Source: Heterobilharzia americana
Taxonomy: Eukaryota > Platyhelminthes > Trematoda > Strigeidida > Schistosomatidae
Reading direction: 5' to 3'
NCBI GenBank assembly: GCA_944470555.2
Contig: OX104127.1
Coordinates: 43,575,934 to 43,639,933 of the forward strand
Length of the DNA stretch: 64,000 bases
The position numbers and the translations under genes are program-made. Of this stretch, positions 10,946-21,483 are shown piece by piece; position 1 is the stretch's first letter, and the number at the start of each line of letters is the position of its first letter. The notes beneath the pieces are model-generated. The model ran no database searches and was not told where the DNA came from. It saw nothing but the letters and a program-made list of their open reading frames with translations.

Positions 10946-11972
10946 ATGAAATTGATGCTGTTCACACTGTTGTCTGTGATGTTCATCACTGGTGTCATAT
11001 CAGATGATTATGAAGGTGAGTATGTCGCTTGAAAGTCTTGTGTGTGTGTATATGTCGGTTGAGAAGGGGAATGAGTGAGTTTCTGATTTGTTGGAATTTT
11101 ATGCTGATGTGAGTTGTGTTGTTAGGTGGATATTTTGAAAAGCAATTGATAATCGTTAGCGGAATGACGACCACTCTGATCATTTACTTTCGAGATCAAC
11201 ATGTATGCATATCTATATAAAAAATGTCCGTATATCTATACTGTCCTTTTTCTCTATATAAATACATGCAACGATTTTTGATAGAGAGAGAGAGAGAGAG
11301 ATCGTATATCTCGTTCGATTGGAGACATTTATTATTAATTAAGTGAAACTGCAACTGCACTATGAAAGTTGGTGCATTCATGCAAATATGATAATGCATA
11401 CAAGTGAATATTTCAAATGTGCTGCAATCATTTGTATACGAAGATGTCGAGATACTTCGCAGCTTATCCACTCAACTCACGAATCTCATGCAGATATGCT
11501 TGACATGTGTAATTACTCTGGTCATCTTGATGCTCCTTTCAAAGTGTTGCACCATAAAGCATGTTAAGTTGTCCTGTCAATTCGCGATGCACACAATCAC
11601 TCACTCACTCACTCAGTCTCTCTCTCTATCTCTATCTCTATGTCTATCTCGCCCTCTGACGCTGACTCTGAGTCTGAGTCTGGTGTTTAAACATTTCTCA
11701 CTCTCATTAGTGAATCAAACATGTTGACTCTTCATACTGTTCACTTTCATATGCTGTGTATTTCCCTCTCTGTAGAGATTGTGGAGTATACGCGAGTCCT
11801 GAACGATGATTGTCCGGAAGGTGCACCATTCTGTGATGACAATGGCAACAACAGGAATGGAGGTAAGAAGGTGACTGCCAATGACAAAGCCAATGCCAAT
11901 GCGAATGTGAATGCGAATGCGAAAATTGTGAAGAAGAGGAGACAGAATGAGGGTGACAAAAGCAGTTGTTGA
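10946..11972 (+). CDS. Secreted Asn/Ala-rich MEG-like protein, family 1 copy 2
   Basis: Coding exons 10946-11015 (signal peptide MKLMLFTLLSVMFITGVIS plus DDYE, ending on the first base of a codon) and 11776-11972, joined in phase 1 to give 88 residues. The acceptors CACCTTCAG and CCTCTCTGTAG and the donor GAAG/GTGAGT are near consensus. The mature part is acidic, then Asn/Ala-rich (KKVTANDKANANANV), then strongly basic (KIVKKRRQ). That last string resembles a nuclear-localisation signal, but whether it works as one in a secreted protein is speculation. A strong internal donor (GGAG/GTAAGAAG at 11863) defines an 87-nt symmetric alternative exon. AATAAA is at 12089-12094. The 760-nt intron may hide further micro-exons. 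Confidence 0.74.
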
Positions 11973-12088
11973 TGACGAGTGAATCAGTTGGACAATACAG
12001 GCGTTCACATTGAGTGCACGTGTAATCCAACATTTCTGGAGCACAATCACACAGACGATATTGATGAGTGCTGTAACTTTGCTTGCCT

Positions 12089-12094
12089 AATAAA
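12089..12094 (+). terminator. Polyadenylation signal, family 1 copy 2
   Basis: AATAAA 117 bp after the TGA stop, in a block that is strongly conserved among all copies. Confidence 0.6.
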
Positions 12095-12745
12095 CAAAGT
12101 ATTTGAATTGATAGAGAAGTGTGTTGTCATTGTTTTCTGTCGGTTGTAATATATGTGATGGTGAGGATGTGTCAGTAATTTGTTGTGTGTTGATATTGAA
12201 TGTTGTTGGTGTGTAGATGAGGATGGAATGAGTGTGTGTGATGCTCATCACGTGTGTTGTTGAGACAGAATGGAATGTGGTGGATCTGAGTGATAAACGA
12301 TTAGAATGGAGTCTGTCTTCATGCTTGTTTACTGGAGATTTGATCACACTGTGACAGTGCTATTTAGATGACATAGCAGTGAATTGGTCAGGACATTTGC
12401 CACAGTGATATTGGTTCCGTGTTTCCGGACACTCCAATCAGGTGCACGGCTAGCAATCCTCGTGACTCTTCTACATTTCTTCTTCATTCATACTGACCAA
12501 TATACGGTTCTCCACCACACCAGATACTTTGGAACAATCGAACGAAATGCTCAGATCAGATACTACATAGAGCCTGTGATTGAGCCCAGGGAATAATCTC
12601 ATTGGTTTAGTCACAAGGATCTGTGTAGTCCTAAATTACTATGTAGGTGATTTGAAAGTCTTTCAAGACTATCTGTAGATATAACTAATCGAGTCAACCT
12701 CGTTTCAATTAAGTCATTCAAACTGCACACCTGCAACCGGATGCA

Positions 12746-13660
12746 TATTCCATTTCAATACTGTGGATGGCCTCTGAACTCGAAAATAACCATCTTTCAA
12801 ATTATTAGAAAACGAGTCGATTGTTAGTATAATACGTATGAATTCCACATTTAATTCATGGTTTTCTTTGCACGAGATATGAACTGGAGACGAAAACCTC
12901 TTGGTCTGAGTTAATTAGGCCACAATAATATATTGATAAATCTCTTATTCCGAAATTCCCTAAAGTATTTGCTCGCCTTCTTTTCAAGTGCATATCGTCT
13001 TCAATGCTGTCCAACTTGCATCTCTCTGGGTTCTTGAAATTGCTAGACGCTTGTGCAGATAGTCGTTTCCCTCAATGATGGCGACTCTGGATATTTACTC
13101 CAGTCCCAATTTGAATTCATGTTTGATTTTGTGTAGTTTATTTTCAACGCAAGTTGGCACACTCGGGTTCAGATTTTCGACTACACATGTCGTTATACGC
13201 ACCAGTGGTTAGTCATGTCATCCAGTTCAGAATTCCACCAACCAGTTCTACCTCCGTGATGTGTTTCGAATCAGAAATTTGGTTGTAGAGGTTTTCAAAC
13301 TGTACCTCCACGTCTATTCGAATGTCATGCACCACGTGAATGTGAAATGGATTCAATTTGAAATTGAAGCAGTTGAACCTTCGAGTGCCCACGTTTTACA
13401 CCTATATTAATCAACCTTCAAGGAATTGAATTAGCCGCCTTTCCCGAGGTCACCAAATACATCCTGAAATGCCCTGATGGAATAAAGTGTAGACAAAAAG
13501 ATTGAGAGTCCGATACGGCGCTTTAGGCGACAAGTGTGTATGAAAACAAAATACTTCTTGGACTACAAAGACAACTTTCCACGACGACAACACATTGCAT
13601 TGATATTGTTTTCGTAAACATAAAAATTTGCATGGTCAGCAATGAAATAATTTATCCTCT
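12746..13660. other. Unannotated AT-rich linker
   Basis: Unique sequence between P1 and the array. No open frame with recognisable domains and no internal repeat was found. Confidence 0.4.
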
Positions 13661-14340
13661 TATACTCCACCAAACAGGATATCGCTCAATTATCTTATCA
13701 TGGTCGTCTAGCAGCATAGATGGAGGTTGAAGTCTAAGCATTTCTAGTTCAGTGGCTAATGATTGCTTCCTGTTGTTTTATGATGTGTATCTTACTTCTC
13801 GAAGGAATTCATGAACAAATTTACTAGCAATAACCAGAGTACAAAACTTTCCAAAGGACGTCACCCGGAATTCCCTCCTCAATGAATTGAAGCAGCTCCA
13901 CGTCTACTCAGGATTCGTCAACAAACTGCAGATTGACATGTGTGATACTTCACTTACTACAATTAGTTGGTCTTCACTCCCCATATAATCCGACCACATT
14001 TATATACTGCCACATAATGCACAGAAGGCAGAAGAATAGATCAATAACGAATCTCACCATGTAAATGCAGACCGGGAAGCGCTGACAAATGTGCGTTTCA
14101 AGAGATGTATGAAAACCACTGAAATGATGTATAGCGAGAGAGAGAGAGAGAGTATTTCGACTCATGAACAAGTCGAACTGGGAAGAGATTTAACACGTTG
14201 ACAAATGCAGGTGAGATACTCGTCAAGTGATGAAGAAAAGAAGAGAAAATGTCTTTTCGACGATGTGGTTCTGTGACGCTGCACAATTGTATTTATATAT
14301 ATCACAAACATATTTCAGTCTATCATTGAACAATGCGATA
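13660..14340. repeat. Old, diverged partial array unit
   Basis: Positions 13660-13890 are a clearly diverged relative of about 22710-22950 in the array. Positions 13893-14335 are a much closer copy of 24911-25355, including the (GA)n tract (14136-14152, shorter than in the array copies). Two ages of duplication are therefore fused here, with an abrupt break at 13893. Confidence 0.75.
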
Positions 14341-16130
14341 TATTTGAACTATTAGGCTGGCTTTGAAACTCCATATCAGATTTTTTTACTTCATAAATGT
14401 GGCACAGTGTTACAATCTTATTCACTTGATCACGTTTCGAGCATAAATTATTGCTAATAATCATATCAATGTAATCACGCAACTTGCGACATCATAACAG
14501 CCTGTTGATTTGACAAAAATCAAACAACGGGGAGGGAGGAAGAGGAGTTTGATGTGTGGATAGGTGTGAAATGAGATGGACATGTATTCACTTGATTGAT
14601 GTAAAGAAGGTGGAGAAAGAAACAAGGGTCATGATGTAGGTGATGATAATAAGCTTAGAGGTGGCGTGTTTAAATTTTTGGGTACCAAAATTTTTTCATT
14701 GAATACATTTCATCAGATCGCTCCACTTCACTTGTTTTAACTATTCAACTGTCAACTAATCCTAAAACAAAAGATACTCTCGCGCACTCTTAAAATATCT
14801 TCAACCTATCGTTAGATGGGTTAACGACAGGACTAGGAGAAAATATCAGATTATACGACAGTTGGTTGTTGAACGCAAAACAGTGCGTCACATAGGAATT
14901 ATAGGAAGACGTAGCTGGAACCGTGAATTGTCACACAGGATGAATGAACCACCACTACCACCACCACCATCACCAAACTAATCTGTGCTTTTCTATCTGA
15001 CCCAGGTGCATCAACATACAAATTGGATGATGAACTGAAAGGTACTAGTTTTTATGCATACTGCTAATATTAACATTAGGTAACTGCCAGAGTTAAATTA
15101 TTCCGACGTATTGTAGAGAATAAGGTTATACTTAGAATTCAGAGTTGTACTCATTTTTGTTGTTGTTTAGAAGAAATTGAAATATAGCTTAGTCATATGG
15201 ATTGCTGGAAGTGGCTTTGGGCAAAGGATTCAGAAGCATGGATTCAGCCTCTCTGTATGTGTTATCTTGACCACTTCAGTGCTTGGTCGTCTGATTAGCA
15301 TTTTCATGGTGTGATCAAACCGCCGGTGAACAGGTAAGAGGACATGCTGCGTACTAATCGTTGATCTCTCAATTCCGCTGTATTCTATTCTGGTTAGTGT
15401 CTGTCCTATTGATTGACTATAGGACTGACTGAGTGTGATTGAAACTCGGTGGACTATTGGCCACGCAGTATGCTGCATCACCTTCACTGTACGAACAGCA
15501 TAGCAGTAAGTGTGACCATTGCAAGGCATACGACTGTGGAATATGGTGTCAAATTATCATGAAATTCAGAATATTTACATTTGTCGATAACCGTAGCATG
15601 TCGGCAATATTGATGGTAGAGTGTGAATGTGCTTGCATGTTGCAGTGAATACTCCAACAATGTTATGTTTCATTCACCTCTCCCGTCCTCTGATAGTGCC
15701 TGAAATTCTGCCTATTCATCAGTGAAATGTGTAATTCAGTCTACTGAGTTTACAGTTTACACGTAACAGCCTGTGACAAGGGAAGTATTTCGGATGTTGG
15801 CGAATATTTGCGGATCAGGTGGATAATTCCGATCCTCTTGTGTTCTCCGCGCTGGATGGTTCTACACAAGATGATCGGCAAAATCTCCAGCTCAGATGCA
15901 CAACACCGTCAAGAATGCATGTGAACATTCAGTGTGATTACTCTCATAAAAGAATAATGCTGTGCCGAAATGACTTGATTTGAGTGGACGTGGCAAACAC
16001 AGGCAAAGTAGGTGAGAAATCTGCTGTTTAGTGGGCGTGTCGCACTGTCATCATTTCAGTGACTGTCTTGCCAACAAAGTATTCTGAAGAATACTAACCT
16101 GTTTACTCGGTCGGTTATTTCTCCAAAACA
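14341..16130. other. Flank before the array; old family 1 3'-flank relic
   Basis: Mostly unrecognised. Near 15295-15400 the order of motifs (GTGTGATCAAA, then GTGAACA, then CTAATCGTTGATCTCTC) mirrors 5675-5760, the region downstream of family 1, at much lower identity. A 69-codon frame at 15439-15648 contains CDHCKAYDCGIWC but has no other gene signals, so I do not call it. Confidence 0.45.
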
Positions 16131-16762
16131 ACTGCCACATAATGCACAGAAGGCAGAAGAATAGATCAATAACGAATCTCACCATGTAAATGCATACAGG
16201 GAAACGCTGACAAATGTGCGTTTCAAGAGATGTATGAAAACCACTGAAATGATGTATAGCGAGAGAGAGAGAGAGAGAGAGTATTTCGACTCATGAACAA
16301 GTCGAACTGGGAAGAGATTTAACACGTTGACAAATGCAGGTGAGATACTCGTCAAGTGATGAAGAAAAGAAGAGAAAATGTCTTTTCGACGATGTGGTTC
16401 TGTGACGCTGCACAATCGTATTTATATACATCACAAACATATTTCAGTCTATCATTGAACAGTATGGTATAGCTGAACTAACTATTAAACATAGTGTTTT
16501 TTCCGGCCTATATGACTAGCTACATAGGAGCAAGTTTACTGGCATGACCGAAATGAAGTGGTTCAAAATGCAAAGATATCGTTAACAGCTTGGATCTATT
16601 CAGTGACTGCAGAAGCTGATCAATTGCTTGTCAGAAAAGAATACCATCGTCAGTGATCTAGACAAGCGATTAATCAGGATCTCTGCTGCGGTATCACGTT
16701 TGAAACCAATACTCATAAACAAAGTCTCCTTTGGAGCTGTCATCACTGACTCCATATTTCCT

Positions 16763-16789
16763 TTTCCTTTTGGTGACACCAAAAGGAAA
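16763..16789. repeat. 27-bp perfect palindrome
   Basis: Two 13-base arms (TTTCCTTTTGGTG and its complement) around a single A. It recurs unchanged in units 2 and 3 (near 25656 and 34557) and in the P2 right arm. It could form a hairpin or be a protein-binding site; no other evidence for a role. Confidence 0.85.
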
Positions 16790-17647
16790 TCACGGTGCAT
16801 TGAGCGAAAATATTTTAGATTCTATTTCCGAAAACAAGATTGGCACCACAGCAAATCAGTTTCTCAGTGGCATTAAATTTCTTATATCCCGTCCACTGAT
16901 ACAAGCGTGTAGCGATTCATGTACTGAAGGTATCGTAATATGATAGTGACGCTGTTCACAACACACCACCTTCCTCAGCAGGATAGCAATGAGTTAGAAG
17001 AAGAAAATTGCTGGCAAGGGAATGAATTGATTGCTAGTAGAGACGACACAAATGGCACGCAATCAAACAAAAGAAGTTCAGTTCAAATTCAATAACCAAC
17101 CTCACTGAAAATTTAGAGTGGCCATGTATTCATTTTCAATACATGCACTAACAAACATCTGAATGCATTATATCTAACACAAAGTTAGTCTACGTTACCA
17201 CAAAATCAAATTATACAACACAAAAACATGAATCGCCTTCCAATACAGCATTTGTCAAATAGTCACTGTGAGATACCATACAATTCCTACTGAATATTGC
17301 AAACAAAAATGGAGGAAACGGCAGCAGAAATAGATAGAAGCATGAGAAGAATTCAGCCTCCACGTAAAGGCGTTCAAACAGTAATAAAACGAACATTCAA
17401 AACCACCAAAATTTCAGAAAAGCATGAGAGCATGTATGTGAGGAAGTCCGAAAAGACAAAACGCACACGCAATAGCAAAGTCAACGAAAGAGAAACTGCA
17501 CACATAAAATACAGAGTAAGAACAAACGAAATTAGAGGGAAGGGGATACAAAATTCAATTGAAAAGCAGTAATCAAGCAGAAGATAAAAGTTGGCACGGT
17601 TCAGGAAACCACAAAAAAAAATAAAATAGCTAAGAATAATAAAGAAA

Positions 17648-17973
17648 ACTTCGTATCCAACAGCCACCGACTACAACTCGCCACGAATAGAGAGAAGACC
17701 GAAGCTGCATGCAAGAGTTTATTCCTCCAAGTATGTCAGTCAACTAACTAAGCAACACGTGACTATGTATACACATGAGATGATTTGACCTTGTCCTCAA
17801 TTTGAGACACTGACATAGTGAGAGTAAAGATTGACCAATCAGTGAATTACACTACGTACGAATGGGGGCAGGAAATAAACTACTAGTCATACTGTAAAAA
17901 TGGTGTGAGAGTGAGAGCGAGTTAGAAATGTTCACATGAATGACAATGTTTTATGCAAAGCTGGGGTCTTACA
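17648..17973 (-). mobile_element. Solo LTR of the gypsy-like element, unit 1
   Basis: Reading on the minus strand it begins TGTAAGACCCCAGCTTTGC, the same LTR start that follows a polypurine tract at 55823. It runs about 326 bp to the GGATACGAAGTT string. No internal element sequence adjoins it here, so it is a solo LTR. The exact 3' end could not be fixed. Confidence 0.7.
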
Positions 17974-18406
17974 ACAGGTGGAAAATAAGTGAAACGCATT
18001 GAACTATCGGAAAAATGGCTATGTACTTTCGCTGCAATTTCAAGGTAGTCATATTTCAGAAACAATTTTTTAAACGACTGAATATGTCACTCACTGAAAA
18101 TGGAACCAACAGAGGGGTTGATTTTCGCACAATGAGGAATGCGCTCATCGGTTAAGAAAAAACACGTCAGATGCACTCTCTTTTGAACCTTAAACTGCAC
18201 ACACAGGTTGACCTGTTGCTGGCAAATATGTTAGTTGAAAAAAATTAAATATGTGGTTCTTCGACTTTTGAACAAATCCTGAGAAGCCCATGAATAACGG
18301 GGAAATAACAGTCTACACATACCAAACAGTCGACACCTGAATAGCTTTGAATATAAGGCAGACGTCTTCAATTACTTTCAGATAATTAATAAGCAAAAAA
18401 GTGGGC

Positions 18407-18466
18407 GGCTACATCCAGCTGATGCGTCGCAAATAAGGTGCAGGGAACCCATGGATTCCCCAGTGG
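18407..18466 (+). ncRNA. Degenerate hammerhead ribozyme motif, unit 1
   Basis: GGCTACATCCAGCTGATGCG, then GCAAATAAGGTG and ATGGATTCCCCAGTGGTC follow the SM-alpha hammerhead order. The core reads CTGATGC for CTGATGA, the GAAA box is lost (GCAG) and stem II is broken, so it should be inactive. It is more decayed than the copy at 196. Confidence 0.6.
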
Positions 18467-19990
18467 TCTTATATCCACCAGCAATACAAAATGTAATTTG
18501 ATGAAAAAATGTATTTCTCCATCGTTATACTGGACTGAATTTATCAACCAACAACGGTGGATTACAATTACCAACAAAAACTTATTGACATGATTTTTCC
18601 GCCCTTCTGAAAACCAGTTAACATCGTCCTATCCTTCTCAACAATCCTGTTATCCATTATACAACAACCAATTTTATTTTGCTGAAGTCCACAATCATCA
18701 TCTTTCTTATCGATGACTCATAAATTAACACGTTTACCTAATATTTCATAAACATTTAGAAAGTTACGTATATTAAGGTAAAGCATGGTGAGACCTGATT
18801 TAAAACAATTATCTTCCCTTGATTATATTGCTATAAAATGATCTCGAGAGAAATCAAATTCATGGATTCTGATCCCCAATAAATCTACACTTCATTTCTG
18901 TCTCTCGCTACATGTTTCACAGCATCATCAGTCTGTTATTCGTGACTGGATGAAATTTCCAACCTTCTCGACAAATTCCATTGTTGAAGGCAACTACTGC
19001 ATAGTGAGCAAAAATAACCCACAGTACATCTGAAACTAACCACAATGTAATAAAATACTCCCAACACTGACCAAAAAAATGAAATCTCAGTCGATTACAG
19101 TTCTCTCGACAAAGCCAGTCTAACTATATTTAAATCATGCATAACACAACTCTGATCTCACACTCTCTCAATGAAACAATTCACTAACTCTACATCTTAG
19201 CAGTCATCACAGATTAAAGGTTAATATTCGGCCTATTTGTCTAATCCTCTTGTTCATCACAACATCGAAAAACTGACTTCAAATTGATTTCCATCAAAAC
19301 ATCAATTCCTCGTTAACCAGAGTCATATGTAACAACCTAATACAAATTTTATGAGAACGAGCAGAACATTTGCTGAAACGTAGTAAAAGACTTTCTAACT
19401 AGAAGATAGCAAGGAAAATGAAGATTGACTAGCTGAATATTTACCGATATCACGAAGAACTTCACAGTTGGCAATCACCTGAAAGTAACAAGATTTATGC
19501 ATTCATATTTCATAAAGGTGATTCAGAAAGCAACATAGTTCATTCACCCTTTCATCTGTCTAAATGCACAACGTGAATCATGTCCATTATGTATTTCACC
19601 TTATGGTCACACGATTTTGGCCATCATGTGTGAGTCAATTCAACTCGATAGATCATAATATCTGATTCACAGGTGACCACAATCGGTTAACCAACTCAAT
19701 GACCAGTAAACAGATTATCATTTCTCAGTATCTTGGCTTACTCATCATACCACATCTTTTGACCTACAACTGTCAAGTTCAATCTAGACTGGTCACTTCT
19801 CTCTTATTATTCACAATATCACACCCAACTACACACTCGTACAATTAATTGGTTGAACAAGAATTACGCGCATCATGATGATACTCATCCGCCAAATAGA
19901 CAAAGCATCACAATACACAATAATGGGTGAATGAATATCTGCCTCACACACACACACACACACTTCTCATGCCTCTACTCAATTCAACAA

Positions 19991-19998
19991 TATAAATA
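19991..19998 (+). promoter_or_regulatory. TATA box of family 2 copy 1
   Basis: TATAAATA, with a CA-dinucleotide run at 19945-19963 upstream. A short 5' UTR exon (about 20020-20051) with donor AA/GTAGGT and a pyrimidine-rich acceptor (GTTTCTCCAG, ending at 20142) follow. Confidence 0.55.
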
Positions 19999-20147
19999 CT
20001 CTCTGATCCATGTGAAAAATAAACCACTTCAAACTACCTCCGATAAACCAAGTAGGTTTATGCATAGTGATATCATTTCGTCGAATGACAAATTACTCAT
20101 GTTGATTTCAGTGCTGACCCTTTGGTTTCTGTGTTTCTCCAGATATA

Positions 20148-21333
20148 ATGAAAACCTGGTTACTGGCGTTGTTGGTCGTAATATACATTCAATGTGCAAT
20201 GACATACGTCCGAAGGAAAGGTAGGTCATCAACTGCTTACAGTTCATGTATTGATTGATACATCGTTTCAATTCATTTGGTCATTTTTGTGAGTGATATT
20301 TCCACCATGACTCATCATTATATCTCCAAAGAGTCCGGCTCATCTGCAACCTACAAATAACTATGAAGGCATTCCACACTGACTGAGAATTAGATCATAT
20401 TTGACTAGTTGAGTTAAAAAGTGATCACCGATCGGATGACATCACTGGTTCTGTGTGCAGATGATTTCTCAGTGAGAGCCAAACCCTACCCTGCACTAGA
20501 GAAAACTCAGAATATCTGATTACAGTGATACTGAGTAACATCCGAACCTTGCTGTATCGAAATGAAATTTGCGAGACTCGATTGGGGTTTGGTCAAATGT
20601 GTTGTATCACTTTGCCATTCCTATCTTCACACAAACACGTGCTAATATTACCATGTATTGTTTTCATTTTGATCAAGGTGATGAGGGAGAAAAACAGTTA
20701 TCGAGATCAGGAGTGAACATAAATCGCTTCCTCACCGATAATAAGGATGTTCTGGGTCACCCGAAAAGCAAACACCGACACAGAGGGAGGAAGGGTGTCA
20801 GGGGAAGGAAGTGTAGTCATGGCAGGTGTCGAGGTGATAGACATCGAAAGGGCGCACCATATGGTATTGGTGGATCCGGTATGCCAGGCGGTCAGGATTA
20901 CCGTGGCAGTGGACAAGGAGGCATTGGTCTATTCGGTCAACGGAATACAGGTGTGAAGAGTGGCAGTTCGAATGGAGTGGTTGGTGGGCAAGGTGGTGGA
21001 CTGGGTGGAATACTTGGTCAGAATGGTGGTGGTATTGGTAGAGTAGTCAGCCAACAAGGTGGAGGTTTGCGTGGAGAAGTCAGTCAACGTGGTGGAGGTT
21101 TGGGTGGACTATTTGGTAAACAAGGAGGAGGACTGGGTGGAATACTTGGTCAGAATATTGGTGGTTTGAGTGGCATACTTGGTAAACAAGGAGGAGGACT
21201 TGGTGGAATACTTGGTCAGAATATTGGTGGTTTGAGCGGAATACTCGGTCAACAAGGAGGAGGATTGGGTGGCTTGGGTAAGATGGTTTCCGGTCTAGGT
21301 GGTGGAAACCCTCTGGGTAAACTTTTTGGTTAA
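20148..21333 (+). CDS. Secreted basic/Gly-rich repeat protein, family 2 copy 1
   Basis: Coding exons 20148-20220 and 20678-21333, phase-1 intron, 242 residues. Exon 1 encodes a strong signal peptide (MKTWLLALLVVIYIQCAMT) and YVRRK. Exon 2 opens GDEGEKQLSRSG, passes through a very basic His/Arg/Lys stretch (KSKHRHRGRKGVRGRK and CSHGRCRGDRHRKG, the only two mature cysteines), then a Gly-rich region built of GGGLGGILGQ / IGGLSGILGK units, ending NPLGKLFG. The start was chosen because the ATG lies five bases after a good acceptor and heads a signal peptide. The longer open frame upstream of 20678 is intron read-through. It resembles a secreted matrix, eggshell or mucosal type of glycine-rich protein, but I do not recognise the family. 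AATAAA at 21478-21483. Confidence 0.75.
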
Positions 21334-21477
21334 CATCAGTGGAACTTCACCTTATATCTTATATTCAAATCTTCAGAGGTATTTTACCATACAATCAATT
21401 CATTACAATACACTTGAATCCAATCATGAACATGTGTTCAATGTAGTTTTGTAATATAACCGAATTGTTTACTTTTC

Positions 21478-21483
21478 AATAAA
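21478..21483 (+). terminator. Polyadenylation signal, family 2 copy 1
   Basis: AATAAA 145 bp after the TAA stop, kept in all three copies. Confidence 0.6.

Larger units (their letters stand above)
9832..12745 (-). repeat. Palindrome P1, right arm
   Basis: Inverted partner of 5281-8187. It carries family 1 copy 2 on the plus strand. Homology to the P2 core covers about 9832-12285. The outermost 460 bp are specific to P1 and include a diverged dispersed repeat at about 12384-12640. Confidence 0.97.

Noticed and set aside
15439..15648. 69-codon frame with CDHCKAYDCGIWC
   Set aside because: Cysteine-rich but isolated, single copy, no promoter, acceptor or polyadenylation signal nearby.
17297..17572. 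91-codon Lys/Arg-rich frame repeated at 26190, 35091 and 56225
   Set aside because: AT-rich sequence, no signal peptide, no promoter or splice context, and a long frame on the opposite strand. Its conservation is only that of the recent duplication.
20569..20677. N-terminal extension of the family 2 frame (MRDSIGVW...)
   Set aside because: It is intron sequence ahead of a TTGATCAAG acceptor. The spliced model with an upstream signal-peptide exon explains the start better.
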